Positions 38,126-51,258 of a stretch of 64,000 nucleotides of DNA are shown here, in pieces. Position numbers and translations under genes: made by a program. Source of the DNA: Physcomitrium patens (lineage: Eukaryota > Streptophyta > Bryopsida > Funariales > Funariaceae). Location of the stretch: contig NC_037264.1 of NCBI RefSeq assembly GCF_000002425.4, positions 11,981,941 through 12,045,940 on the forward strand, written 5' to 3'. The notes beneath the pieces were generated by a model, which was given only the letters and a program-made list of their open reading frames with translations, was not told where the DNA came from and searched no databases. The first letter of the stretch is position 1. The number at the start of each line of letters is the position of its first letter.

Positions 38126-41100
38126 CTTAACTGAATATACATCATGTTCGAAAGAAAAACATGTTTCTTTGTATTTCATAAAATATATGACACGGTTGTG
38201 AACAAAATTCAAGTAAAAAACACAAAATCTTAAACTCAACTGCCACAAGTGAACACTCATAACTTTCAAATCGTGCCTTTAAACCACCATCTGATATCAA
38301 TTTTCACAATGGTTGACTTCCAGCTACTGATCAAAACATTGGAAGCAAATGCGAAAACACGGTATAAAGTTGAATTGAAAGGAAACACACTCAGGCCTTC
38401 GAAAGAATCCATTGAACTAGAACCCACCCCGGGCTTCCCTGACAGAGCATCAGTCCAGACCTAGACTATGTTTTTCTTCATCTCATCACCCTCTTCATAC
38501 ATGTTTTTAAGAAGTAAAAACAATGAGTATGATGGAGAACTTAAAACATGAAAGAATAGAATCGTTCTAGACACAAAACAGGAAACAGGTTCAAAAGTAG
38601 CCATCAAGGATGCCACATGTATCTATACAGAGTTCGACCATCACGTACCCTGCATATAAACAGCTTCCTTGACGCAGTTACATAATTACGAAAACAAAGC
38701 AGACTACCCACAACGATGTAATTACATTGTATCTTCATCAAACCCATCTGACCTGCCCCTTGGATCTGCGTCCTTGTCTAGATATCGATTTTTACTCTGC
38801 TCATCAACAGCAGTAACGGACGACGATCGAAAAAAGCCCACTCTTGGTTTTTATCTACACACATTTCAATGGACCAGGAGAGTCTTGATAATTAGCAAGT
38901 ACTTTATCTAACACAGCCATGCTAAGCGTCGAGGTTTAGTGATCCAGTAGCATAGATTGAGTGCGTTGTTGTAACAAACACATCATGCGATGGTAAGTGG
39001 GAAATATCGTAACCCAAGAAGTAATATATCCGCTCATTTTATGTCAGAAACACAACTCATTACCTGATCTTCCTTCTTTGTATGTTCAAGCCGGTTGCCA
39101 AAATCAGCGTTTTTCAGTGTGAGGATGACTCTTGTTGATTTCAGGAGAACCTTCCAACCCGATGGTACAATCTTCTTAGCCAATCTAGGATTAATAAAAC
39201 TGGTAGTTCATGTCATTCACACCTTGAATCTTCAAATTGAACGATTGTTCTTAGATATCAACCTCAACTTTCTCATGTGTCAAACCCTTTAAAGAGATGT
39301 GTATCTGCAAGCCGTTTCCCAGATCAAATTAAAACCCCAACCTTAGCACGAAAATTTTCAAAAGCTCCTATGCTATGAGATATGCAACATGAGATAGAAA
39401 ATGAGAACGCGCTTTCACATCAGCAAGGAAGCACCATCGTAGAAACAAAACCACCTATTTAGAAAAAGGCAGCTTCTCCAAAAACTAGGAAAAAGTGACC
39501 TTATTACAACTCAAAAGAAGAATTTCCTACTCTCGACACCACTATTACGAAGGATCGAGTCGACGCGGCCATGTATCCACGAATTGCTACAAGATGGATA
39601 AAACCCGAGGATCATTTTCACAAAAAAGTAACCTGAAACTCTTGTGTAGAAGATGAGAAGACTTGAGGTGATATTTCAACAGATATTTGTTGAAATATCA
39701 CTCCAACAACAGATCGTGGTCACTGTTCCAAACATCACTCCAACACCAGATCGTGTCTATACCTTCACTTTGTCGGCCTCCTCATCCCAGTTGAAGGTGG
39801 ACAAATTCATATAATGAACTTAACGAGGAGATGATTTGCTTTCCACCGGTGCTATCTCATTCAGTTGCCTCTCCACGGTACCCAGTAATTGTTTATCTTC
39901 TACTTCCACAGATGATTGCTGCATCCGATCACCAATCACATCCAAGATTACAGACACAACTTATAAGTCTAGAAAGTGATCTTTTTCCATTAACCCTAAG
40001 CCTCACATCAAGATGGATTGTTTAAAAATAGCATTACACCCATCTGAAGAGCGACCTACAATCTACGCTTCTCAACGAGTAATACAAAAAATGAAAATCA
40101 ATATAGGATTCAATATCATAGCATTGACTCACAAAAAATGTTATGACATGGAAACCAACCTGGTGCCAATGCCGTTTAAGTGAACGTAAATAGAAGGAAA
40201 CACGTTTTCTCCTTGCGTTAAACTTCTTATCTGCACATTTGTGAAAGATCTTTTTTTTCACGTTGCACGATTCTCCTTACATCAACCTGCTTACATGCGA
40301 CACAATTGTCCTTTTTCTGTAAGCACTTCCACACACGACCGTCAAACAACATTATGCATTATGTTTTTTATGGCGCACATTATATATTATTATGTGGCAC
40401 TGTGTCATGATTTGGACATACTATCCTTTCACTGTACCAAAGAAAACAAAGATTTAAAGGCTTATGTGAGTACTTTTCATAGTTTTTATGTTTGGAAGTA
40501 GTCAAGATTGTCCCTAATTGGAAAAATAACTATATACATTGTTTATATTGAGAAGTCAACCACCAATTTGTTTTGATGTTAGTACATTTTGTATATTGGT
40601 ATATTATAACTTGGTTAAAATGTTAACAAAAAAAGAATGAAAAAAAGTAAAAAATATGAAGAATAAGAAAATCATTCTTGTACTTGATGAACTAGAGACA
40701 CTTGATATCATATCATTTGATTAACAATATATAAAAAAACATATTTAGGAGTATAATTTTAATTTATTCTAAATTTTGTGATTGTTTTTTAGAAGTCAAA
40801 AAAATCTATTTCGACTAAAACATATATTGTTTAAACTGTAAGATAGACTTAATTGAAGATTAAAAATAAAAGGTAATGTGTTTGAATATGTTAAAATTAC
40901 CACTATACATTTGTATAAATATCTTGCCATCATCCGAATTAAGTAGCTAAGTTTAAGGCTCCTTCATATCTTTATAAAATTTTAAGAATTTAAATTAAAC
41001 TTTTAAAATATAGATGTGAAATTGGATGTGTTTCTATTACTTTTGACAAATAATAAATGTAATAAAATCATGGCCTTCAAGAAACAAGTTTATTTTTAAA

Positions 41101-41727
41101 AAAAATCTAAAATATATATTAAATAAAATAGAAGTTAGTATTTAAATGTCTACAAATATTTATTTAGAATCTTAAAGAGAGAGAGGTAGGAAATCTGATT
41201 TAAACATTTAAAGATCTAAAGGTATTAATATAGAAAGTTTGAGGCTAATTTAGGTAGTTTGAAATACTTGGATGCTCCTCTTTCCTTCTCATTTGCTTCA
41301 AATATTACTTTCTAATGCTTATAGGATTAATAAGAATTAAAAATTTTATTATAATAAGATTGGTGGTTTATCAATCTATTAATAATAATATTTTTTAATT
41401 TAACTTTCTTTTGTGATACTAATTTGATTGAAGATAAATAACTAAATAAAAATAAATAAATTTAGGGAGCTATTAATGCCACATCCCCCCCTTGCCATCT
41501 TATGATTAGTTTTGTCCATCTCCCGCCTCCATCTCCACTTCCCAATTCATTGTCCCTTGTTTCCAAAACTTTTATTTCATTGTCCCTTGTTCCTAAAACT
41601 TTTATTATATCAATAAATAATATCATATTATTTTAAATATTTCATAACATTTCTATCTTTAAATAAAGAAGTTAAAACTTTAATTAGAAATTACTTAGAC
41701 AAAAACAAGAATATTTTTAGAAGAGCT

Positions 41728-41763
<36 letters not shown>

Positions 41764-42333
41764 CATTTTTGAGTTGATAGAAACCATTCTTTTTTTTCTT
41801 TTCTTTATTTTTATTTTAGCTCTTTTAGGTATTAATGCAAGAATTGCAACAATCAACTTATTTTGGAATAATAATCTAGGTCAATAATTTTCTTTTTCTT
41901 TTTTATACTATTACTATCAAGTTAAGTGATGCACAATGTGAGTTTTGAAACTGTTGCAATTAATTTCGAACCAAATTTTTAATTATTGAGGATAGGATTA
42001 TGAAGTTCATTTTAGAGAAGAAATGTTAAGGCTATTAATCAAGTATGAGAATTCAGCTAAAAACCAGTTCATACAAAGGGAGAACCATATTCTGATCGCA
42101 ATACAAACACAATTCCGAGAAGGTGCCTGTTCTGCAATGCATCAAGGGATAACTTGGTGATATGTGTCGCATGAAGATGGTAAATCTTAGTCTACACAAA
42201 ACAATTTCGGTATATCAACTTTATTGCTGTTGTGACTCAAATGTTGACTGGTCAGTTCAACATCCTTCAAATTAAATCTGTAGTACAATGTAGTGAATTT
42301 CAGCTGCTCTTGGAACATTCGACAGTGTCAATC
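36873..42333. other. AT-rich intergenic DNA with a less AT-rich patch
   Basis: AT-rich with microsatellites at about 38098-38126 and 41732-41762. Bases 38230-40260 have more balanced composition and several open stretches (for example MVDFQLLIKTLEANAKTRYK at 38310), but no family is recognised and no exon chain could be built. A perfect hairpin and a short direct repeat lie at 39668-39757. Confidence 0.45.
39668..39701. repeat. Perfect 14-bp hairpin followed by a tandem 20-mer
   Basis: Arms 39668-39681 and 39688-39701 are exact reverse complements with a 6-nt loop. Immediately after, CACTCCAACAACAGATCGTG is repeated with one change (ACC for AAC) about 35 bp on. Confidence 0.8.
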
Positions 42334-43756
42334 CTAAACGACTAGCAAGTGATCAAGGTGCCCTTTGCCAGTAAGGGCTTTCGCCCAGCCGGCATAATAA
42401 AACGACTCCTTAAACTCTGAAAACAAGCATGCTTTGTACCTGGGACGCTCCTTCGGACCGAGCAACTCTGGAATGGGACCAACGACAGTGTCGTTCGTTG
42501 GGGCATGGAACGTAGCAAGTGAAATGCGAGGCTTTGAACTTACAAACACACGGTGCTCGACACTTCTATATCTCCCATTGCTCAAAAGCTGCAGCATGAA
42601 AGTGCAAAAAGGATTTCAATGCCGAATGGCTTTAACAGGGTGCATTCACTTTGTTTGTAATGGAGCATATTCCAACACTGTCGATGAATGAAGTCAACGT
42701 TGAACTAAAGAAAATCGAAGAAACTCTGAATCTACCCAACTATTGATTAATGCGTATTTGAACGCACACTGTATTCGGTCCAAACTTTTAGATATTGTTT
42801 TCCAGATTAATGATTTCCCATGTGACTTTGATCAGATGATTTAAAATGAGCGGCAATTTACCTCAATTTGATCTGCAACGTTTACAACGAACCATCCCTC
42901 CACGGGCTTCACAGTGATCCATTGTCCATCCTTCCTCACTTGCAATCCTGGATTGCCATCTTGCAACACAAGAGTGAGCACATTGTTGTCCGAATGCTTC
43001 CTCAGTCCCATGGTGACGTCCGGCTGTGGACAGGAAGGGTAGTAATTCACTTGATACACTTGCTGGTATTTTCCGGAGAAGTAGTCATTGAGGTGAGAGG
43101 TTTCCAACTCGAGGCTATCAGAGATGAGCTCCAAGATTCGTCTCATCAGCTTGTCTGTTTCCTCTGCATAGGCTTCCACTGTTTCTCTGCAAGCATGCGC
43201 ATCCTCAAATTGGTCACAAGGTCTTTAAAATCCTCTTCTGGAACAAATCTCATGGTGTTCAACACCTAGCTCACCTGAAACTTGGAGGATGCGTGGGCCA
43301 CAGCTCGTATCGACGCCCAGAAACAGGCAACGTGTACAGACGCAATTTATCACTCCAATTGGAACTTCTGCCCTCTTTGTGGCTCATTCTATCACTGTAG
43401 CCCTCATCTGGAAGAGAATCTCCTACAGTTTTCGCCCGAATCTTGCTCTTTTCCTCGTAAGAAAGATCGAAGAACTGGCGGAGCTCCTGCTGCATCTTCT
43501 TCATCAACGACAAAGGCACGCCGTGGTCCTTCACTTGAAAGAATCCCCACTCTTTACAAGCACTTCGGATCTGCTGCACTACAAGACCGCGGCGCTCTCC
43601 CTCTATCCCAGCCATGTCGATGACAGGCAGCTCAAGACTACAGGAGCCATCCTCCAACTTCACCCGATCCTCCTCAGAAACCAAGAAGTCGTCAGGAACT
43701 GTGTTGAGATGGCCATTCTCGACCAGCTCTTGCAAGGTCACTCGTGCATTAGACAT
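42334..43756 (-). CDS. 2-oxoglutarate/Fe(II)-dependent dioxygenase (DOXC class)
   Basis: Oxidises a small molecule using 2-oxoglutarate, O2 and Fe(II) in the cytosol; the substrate cannot be read from sequence. Three exons: 43756..43275, 43186..42862 and 42588..42334, all GT-AG and in phase, 353 residues, normal for the class. The N-terminal DIOX_N region has LPVIDMAGIEG, IRSACKEWGFFQVKDHGV and FFDLSYEEKSK. The core has YYPSCPQPD, then the HxD iron ligands in GLRKHSDNN (about His225, Asp227), the distal iron ligand in YRSVEHRV (about His281), and the 2-oxoglutarate-binding RxS in KPRISLATF (about Arg290, Ser292). All catalytic residues are present. Flavonoid, hormone and DMR6-like subfamilies share this architecture; I do not choose between them. 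Confidence 0.93.
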
Positions 43757-44470
43757 GGCAGAGTTTAAAGCAAGATCATACGCTCACAGCTCCTCGCACT
43801 TGACTGATAGACTGAGAAATTCTGCAAGTAGGAAAACACCGGATGACAAGGCAGGGAAGTCCTTCCAGAGACTCGAACATGGAACTGGGTGCCTGGGGAA
43901 TCAGTCGGTCATCACAGCTGCGATTGCTACAGAAGAATGGAAACCCAGCAAAGTCGCGTGTTTTTTTTGCTTTCTACCTCCCTCATTTCCTACGAGCAGA
44001 GTGCCATGGAAACAAAGAAGAATCTAGAGTGCAATTCAACGCAATGCGAGGCACAGAACGCTAGATGCCAAACCCTCCCGCATCAATAAGTGGGCCCAAT
44101 TATTGATGTTGTTCCAATGAATTCCTAAGTATGGCTAATGTAGATGGAGATAAATACGATGTTGAGATGTACTATTCCATATTCATTTATCCACTTGACC
44201 TTTCTTTCTGCCTGCCCTATGGTGGTGCTGGAGCTCTGCTACCCGAGGGTTGGTTGCCCTGGGGCTGCTTCCATGACAAATCACTATATAATTACATTCA
44301 CAATTTTATTTATTTATTTATTTTTTATTTGCTGATGAGGACCATGATGGTTGAATTTTTAGAAATCTAAGTATTGAGTTAGTGTTACAAGGAGGATTTA
44401 ATACTTGAAACATACAACTATTGGTATATTAGAAGATCTAAATTTATCAATTGTATTGAAAATAGAGATT

Positions 44471-46100
44471 TGTTAATCCTACATCCCCAATTGATATTGT
44501 TACACCCCCATATGATCTCTTTGTAGATAACTAACTAATAATATCGTCATATTACATGTGTTCTTGCTTGAAAATACATCAGGCACCTAATTGTAGAAAG
44601 TAAGTAGAAATACAACAACAATTCTACCAAGTCTAATAGAATCTCAAATAAACTTTAAGTAAACCTTAATAATCCTAATCAAACTTTGACCAATCCAACA
44701 TAAATTTAACAAAAGTTATAAAAGAAACACAAAGAAGTCCTAAACTAATCTCAAAGAAAAATAACAAGAAATCTTAAAGAAATATAAAAATAAATCTTTA
44801 AAGAAATAAAAAATAATCTTAAAGAAATATTAGAAATAGAAAATTTTAAAGAAATAATAAAGAATCCTAAATAAATACTAAAAATAGAAGCTATAAATAA
44901 ATCCTAATTAAATCTTTATTTAACCTCAACTAAAATCCTAATGAATCTCAATCAATCCTAAGTCAAATCCTAATTAAAATCCTAATTGAATCTTAATCAA
45001 ATCCTAGATTAAATCCTGGGTCAAGTCTTAATTGAAACCCTAATTAAACTTCAAGAAAATCTTAGGTTAAATCCTAATGAAGCCCTAATGAATTCTAAAT
45101 CCTAAACAAATTCTAAAGAAGTCCTAATCAAAATCAAAATCTTAAACAAATTCTTAACAAATCCTATAGCAGATTGAAACCTCAACAATTAATGATCAAA
45201 CTATTGATATTAATTCAAAATTTGCACACTTCTTAATATCTTAGTTAGAAATAGGCACAAGAAAGATGAAATTGATCGCACTTATCAATTGAGAGAAATG
45301 TAAGATAATCCAATTGGGTATTGGATGGCCTCCTATTCCAAATTAAATTCTAAACTTCCAGTACCAATATCTCCTTCTTGAATCATTGAATTGCTCTCAA
45401 ATTTCACCCAAATATTGGAAATTAAATCTAAATATCAATTTTTGATAATTTGAGGTAATTTTTTTATTTAATCTATTTTTAACTCTCTCTTAAACATGCC
45501 TATATCAATTTCTTATCTCATTTACTTTGATATGGCTCATTTATACCTCTACAATGAAAATAAAAGTTCTTTATATAAAAGACAATATTAAGACTAAATC
45601 TTTCACTTCTTTTCTATCATTTATTCTTATTTTTCTATTACAACTTTCTACTAGGTTCTTCTATAGTAACATCCATATTTTTATTTTTCACTATATAGTT
45701 GTGTTACCACATGACAATATATTTCTTTTTTTCACAATTTTTTTCTTTACTTGGTTTTAAGAAAGGATAGTAGTTGAAAGGAAGATAATGAATATTTTAT
45801 GGAAAAAGAGGACGTGAGATGTTTTTTTAAAAAAATATATATGTCTCAAATTTTATTATTATTATTATTATTAATAAAATAAAAAAATAATAAAGCACCT
45901 TATTCTTTATATAATACAAATACTACAATATTAGAGTACAATATTCTTGTGAGACCTCTTTGATCTTCATCAATTAATACAAATATTAAAAAAATAATAA
46001 ATAAAAATAAATAAATAAACTTTAAATTAATAAAATTATATATCATATATTTTAAGAAAATTATTAATGCTACATCCTCAATTGATATTGCTACACCCCA
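44471..46100. repeat. Pair of direct 40-bp repeats flanking the AATCCTAAT array
   Basis: Bases 44471-44511 and 46062-46100 share TTAAT-CTACATCC-CAATTGATATTG-TACACCCC with few changes, in direct orientation, 1.6 kb apart. A shorter related copy (TATTAATGCCACATCCCC) is at 41471-41488. They may be termini of an unclassified non-autonomous element. Confidence 0.45.
44640..45190. repeat. Degenerate short-period array built on AATCCTAAT
   Basis: Around fifteen copies of AATCCTAA, GTCCTAA or CCCTAAT cores spaced roughly 10-30 bp apart on the plus strand, separated by A-rich spacers. It resembles diverged telomere-like or satellite DNA, but the unit is not the exact CCCTAAA repeat. Confidence 0.6.
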
Positions 46101-49084
46101 TGTAACCTCTACACAACTCAAATTGACCAAAAAGTAGACTTATATGCTTAAAGTGAGTTTAGTAGCCTAATATATTAATCTCAGTATTAATCAAAAAGTA
46201 GAATAAAAAAATAAAATAGGTATTTTGTATTTCGAGGTATCAAATTTAAAATTTGAGTCCTATATCTTAAATTATAATTAATAATTTATAATAAAGTATA
46301 ATTTTTTATTAGACTTTTGAATTATTTTGAGATGCTTTTACAATATTATCTTTTTTTTGTCATTTACAATGAAATATAAGGTATGGTATCATATACAAAT
46401 TCTCCATGTTGTAGAGAATATAGAATCCATTGATCTTTTCATATGACTATATTTGATTTAAGGCACTTTTTAACTTAAATTCTCATTTAGATCATCTTTA
46501 TAAATATCTCTTATAACTTGGCTAATTCTTTCTTCTATCTAAGCCAAATAAGAATTAATATGTTATCCTAGCAATAATCCTTGGCTTAAAGTATTGTGCT
46601 ACCTTAATCAAGTCTTCATTCATAAGACTTAAATTATAGCTTAAGCCATTGACATCTTAATTTTACAATTTTGTCTTGTGAACTACTTTAAAATCATAGT
46701 CTTATTATAATAAAACCTACGTAATTAGCTTTCCAATAAATTTATTAGATTCTTTCAACTATTTTAGTGGTTGATGATTTGTCACAAGTAAAAAAATATT
46801 GGTTATATTTATATAAGAAAAAATAAGCTATTATCTATATTATAGCTAAATATTTATCCTTATAAGATAAGTACTTGGATTTTGGATAAAATTTGCTCTA
46901 TAAAGCATATATAAAGACATATTCCTTTCTATCATTATCTTTTTGAGTCAATCCTATACTAATTTCTAACATACTTCAATTTATGTAGAGTTAGAAATGT
47001 AAGCATCTTATTGTCTCAAGACTAGTGTTGAACTTAGTACTATCTTGAAGGTCTTAATTGATTCTTCTTAAGAAAGGTCCTACATCTATTCTTAATTAAG
47101 TTGTATAAATAGATTCAATAATTTAGTTAAAAGACCAAAACTACAAAATAATCTTTGATAATACTTTATTAATTTCATGAATGCTTTTAACCATTACATA
47201 CTACTAAATATATAGATCCTTTTCAATGCTTCTACTTTTGCCTCTTAAATTTTCAATCTTCTAAATGTAATCATATGTCTTAGATAATGTAATTAATTAT
47301 AATAGATTTTTTTTTTTTTTTTTTCTTGAAATAAGTAAAGACTTTATAAGTACAATCTTTCAAGGACTTTTTGTAAGTGCTTCAAATACTCCTATAGTAT
47401 ATTATTAGAAATTATTATATCATAAATATATCATAAAGTAAATAAAAACTTCTTCAAGACTTCATTCACAATGCATTAGAATTTTACTTGAACATTTTTT
47501 CAACCAAAAGGTAAAAACTTATGATAAAAAAACATATCTCTTCTATCATTATTTGTTCTCTAAAATATTATCCTTGTCTTCAAATCTCAATGGTAATTAG
47601 TGATACTCCAATCTCAAGTTTAAAATACTAAAGACTTTTTCTTTTCAAATTGCATCAAATAACTGGATAGGTATTCGCATTGGATATCAATCAAACTTAA
47701 GCTTTTATTATTATAATAGTAATCTCCACATATTTGTTTCTTTATCCAATTCTATTTCTCCAAAAATATAATATAAGAGACTATCCTAATAACAACTTAC
47801 TTTACAAAAATATAGATAAATGAATAAGTTTTTATCTTGAATTACACTTTTAAAGGTTCTTTGGTAAGCCCAATAGGTTGTTCTATGCATCTCAATAATG
47901 TTATAATTTTAAAATAGACTTGGATTGAGGTCCTTAATACTAAAATCTAAAATTTGTGCAAATAACTTTTTCAACATAATTAGTTGTATTTCCACACCAA
48001 ACAACACTTTTTGTAAAAATATACAAAAAATATTTCATTGAGCCACCAAAAAACATACAATAAGTATTGTACAATTGATATATTCTAGACTTTACCTTTA
48101 GTCACTCTTATATGGATCTTTTAATAATATTAGACAATCTCTAAATTAATCATAGAATGGTTCTTGTTAAATCATGCTATAGTAAGATCATCTCAAAACT
48201 CCCAAAAATGACATGTGTTTGTTTCCATGATGATCAATTGATTCAAATTGTATATTGTCCAACTTGAATGAGGCTCAATCATCCCATGTATTGGATATTA
48301 TTTTTTTTCTCTCCAATGCCTTTTATCTCCTTGGTATAGTATCCTATAATATTTAGATACACAAATCCAACTCTAAAGACTTATAATTTGGATTATTACT
48401 TTCTCCAAACAATACCTAATGAGCTTCAGTTTTGATATTAATGATCCACTTTAATAGCTATCTTTAATCAATGCAATTGACTTGTATATGTTTCATTCAA
48501 AGAGGCAAGCTTAAATCACCTTTCATTTGCTTTACTTAGGTTGTAGGTTATGGCAGTTGGTAGACACTTTTCTAGTTATTAACTTCTTTCACTTTTGTCC
48601 AATTCGTGCTTCAACCTTTTTTTTGGACTTTATAGTAAAATATTAGTTGAATTATAAAATACATTTACAATTTCAAAGAAAATAAATTAGCATTCCTTCT
48701 CTTCAAAGCAAGTTATTTGAGATATTCAAATTTGGCCCTAATACTACAATAATAGTATTACTCCAAGTTTTGACTTTTGTGTTGTGGTTGGAATCAATCT
48801 AAAGGATTAATCTGAAGGCTTTTAGCAGCTCTTTAAGATATCATTAGTAATGTGATTGATTTGGGATACTTTTTTGGCTCTACTCCTTACAGCCATCAAG
48901 ACTTCATACCTCCCATATTTCTTTGGAAGTATTCTTTTGGAAGTAAGGTGTTAGCTTTATGTTGTAAGTAAACACCCCATGATCATGAGTTTTTACAATA
49001 TCAAGGCCACCCTAAAGTTCTTTTTGATAATTATTCTTATTGTCATTGATACTTAATACCTCTTGTATCCCTCATCTTCGTAAT

Positions 49085-49320
49085 TCTTGCTGCACACTCC
49101 TCCACTACCCTTCCCCCCTGCACACACTCTATCCAATCTTCTTTTTATGCGAGTGCAGTCCTGCCTGCGTGCGTCGTAGCAGCATCGCACTCCTCCGTTC
49201 CTCTCCTTCCTTCCTTCCTCTCTCTCTCCTCCCTCCCACTCTCCTCACCCCTCCTCGGGACCCCTCCCTCCCTCTACACTTCTCACTCACTCCTGCACAG
49301 CCCGCGCTTCCATCCTCCTC
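49085..49320 (+). promoter_or_regulatory. Pyrimidine-rich tract upstream of AP4E
   Basis: Strongly C/T-biased plus-strand sequence (TCCTTCCTTCCTTCC, TCTCTCTCTCC, CTCCCTCCC) directly right of the AT-rich desert. Such tracts are typical of plant core promoters and 5' leaders. The long purine-rich open frame on the other strand is a by-product of this bias. Confidence 0.5.
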
Positions 49321-51258
49321 GCGCTCTTCCTGTTGTTGTTGTTGTATATACATACTATTTCCTCATTCATTCTTCCAACCCCTCCAAGGAGGAGGAGCAC
49401 TCTCTGACGTGGAGGTATAATTTGAGCTGGAAGTTGGGCAAATTGATGCCGTGGCGACGTTTGGCGAATTCCTCTGTCGATGCACGTGCTGATTTTGCAG
49501 TGCTTCAGTCGTAGAGCGTGTCCGATTGATTAGTTTTGTTTGTTCTGTCTCTGTTATTGGTTCGTCACCATCGCTCTATTCCATGTTTTCTCGACTTGTG
49601 GCGCGGTGGTATATGCACATGTAGGAGATCAGGAGTACATTAGTTGAGTCTGATTCATGGGCCGATCGCGTCGCCTCGTAGTACAGAAGTGGATGATTAC
49701 AGTATTGTCGATTGGCAATTCAGTTTGTGAATGTTGCAGGTGTTAAGGAGATGATCGTGGGTGGTGTAGTTAGGGTTTGAGTCGCGTTTTGGGAGTGGCA
49801 AGGATATTATCATGAACGTGATTCTTTGGAACGATGCTTCAGGTGACACTCTGAAATGTGAATTAAAGAGGCTTTGCTGAGAAGAGATTACAAGGTGTTG
49901 GTGCTTTGGCGATGCTGCGGCCTTAGTCGAGATCTGGGATTCTGAAGCTGCATTTCTGCTGTGGAGAGGTTGGACACTTGTTCAGAAGGTGCGTTTAAAC
50001 CACATCTACAGTTTCGCTCTACTCTTTCCTTGGAGAGTAATTGTAATTCCAGCAAAGTGGCTAGACTGATAGTTATTGTCCGAGCTTTACCGAAGGATCA
50101 CAGCGGCAAACCATAGTTTCAAAATTGACGAACAGATGCCTGTCGTGAACCTCTGCAGTCGCTTCTAGTTCTCAGCTCGTGGAATCATACCCTCTCCTCC
50201 AGCTTCGACGTCTGTCACCTTTTCTTGGTGATGGTGCAATTTGCGATGCATATGAATCTCGTTGAACAGTGAAGCATTTAGCCTAGTAGGTTGTTTGGTG
50301 TGTAGATTTTGAACAGATTCCATGCTTTGAGACTATAGATGCCAAGTGTGCTGATTAATATAGCGGGTGAAGACGGAGACCGGAAGCAGGGCTGAATTAG
50401 GTTTGTTGCAGACAACAGCCTGTGCGTTGTGAGGCTGATAAGAAACCCTAATAAGTGTGGGTTCTATTCCAACGAAAAAAGCTGGAAAATTCATCACAGC
50501 AAACTGCTTCATGATCAATCGGAAGCCTCAAAACGTCTGCAAACATTAAATCATGAAAGCAGGAGGGGTTGAGTGACCAAGTACAACAGGATGAAAGGAT
50601 CATGGAGCCGATGAAAACATATATTTGTGAATCCCAAACGAGTGCACTGATATTGTTTGAGATTCCTCGGTCTCGGAAAATGTGAACGTCGGAATCTCAT
50701 CGTCACAGTTATGGCTCTAGAATCATGGCTAAGGTTGGCTTGAGCGCCTAATAACTGTTTGTGGTTTGATGGTGCTGAAATGGATGCTCGTGTTGCAGGG
50801 CCGCAATGGAGTCGTGGGCGAACGTGATTATGAAGAAAGCTTTTAAGCATGGGTTCGCTATTCTTAACCTTATCGATATGGATCAGGAGTCGTTCCTTCA
50901 AGTCGTGTCCCTGAAAGAACTTGGAAGAGTAGCATCGCTGCTGTTTGTCTGACTAGGTTTGAGTTGTCGCACATGTAGGAGATTGGGGTCCTGTGGACGA
51001 GTGTTTCTGCTGTGATGTAGGTACCAGGGGTGCCAGTGTGAAGCTAGCGTATCGTGGTTTGACGGTGATAATATTTTGTGGCTCATCGGGCCGGTGTAAT
51101 TTTCGGATTTTTGGGTCAGGATGTTTTTACTACGATGTTTAGGGTGTGAATGCCTCCGCGATGGTTTTGGGCGAACTGTCGGGGCTCATCACTTATCGGT
51201 GATGGTGTTGCTGGACTGCTTGATGACATAGTTTTGTGTTGTTTCTCGTGGAAAGCAG
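49321..51258 (+). other. Probable AP4E 5' leader region
   Basis: Balanced composition, no family recognised. Because AP4E coding sequence conserved in the family starts before the first in-frame ATG (51308), an upstream exon carrying the start, or part of the 5' untranslated region, should lie here. I could not identify it in phase. A 48-codon ATG frame at 50806-50952 is listed separately. Confidence 0.45.
50806..50952 (+). CDS. Possible upstream ORF in the AP4E leader
   Basis: A 48-codon ATG frame (begins MESWANVIMKKAFKHGFAIL, ends RVASLLFV) about 300 bp before the AP4E coding body. It has ordinary-looking composition but no known family. Whether it is in the mature leader depends on unseen splicing. 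Confidence 0.25.
   Translation: MESWANVIMKKAFKHGFAILNLIDMDQESFLQVVSLKELGRVASLLFV

Larger units (their letters stand above)
43757..49039. other. Dioxygenase upstream region, then AT-rich repeat-laden DNA
   Basis: Bases 43757-44340 are the promoter side of the dioxygenase. From 44340 to 49039 the DNA is AT-rich with no intact ORF. It includes a degenerate AATCCTAAT array (about 44640-45190), a pair of related 40-bp motifs (44471 and 46062), a T-run near 47312 and many short stretches that read like heavily mutated transposon sequence, which I could not assign to a family. Confidence 0.45.

Noticed and set aside
49129-49353. Arg/Glu/Gly-rich minus-strand open frame
   Set aside because: It is the complement of a long C/T-rich promoter tract; composition bias alone keeps the frame open.
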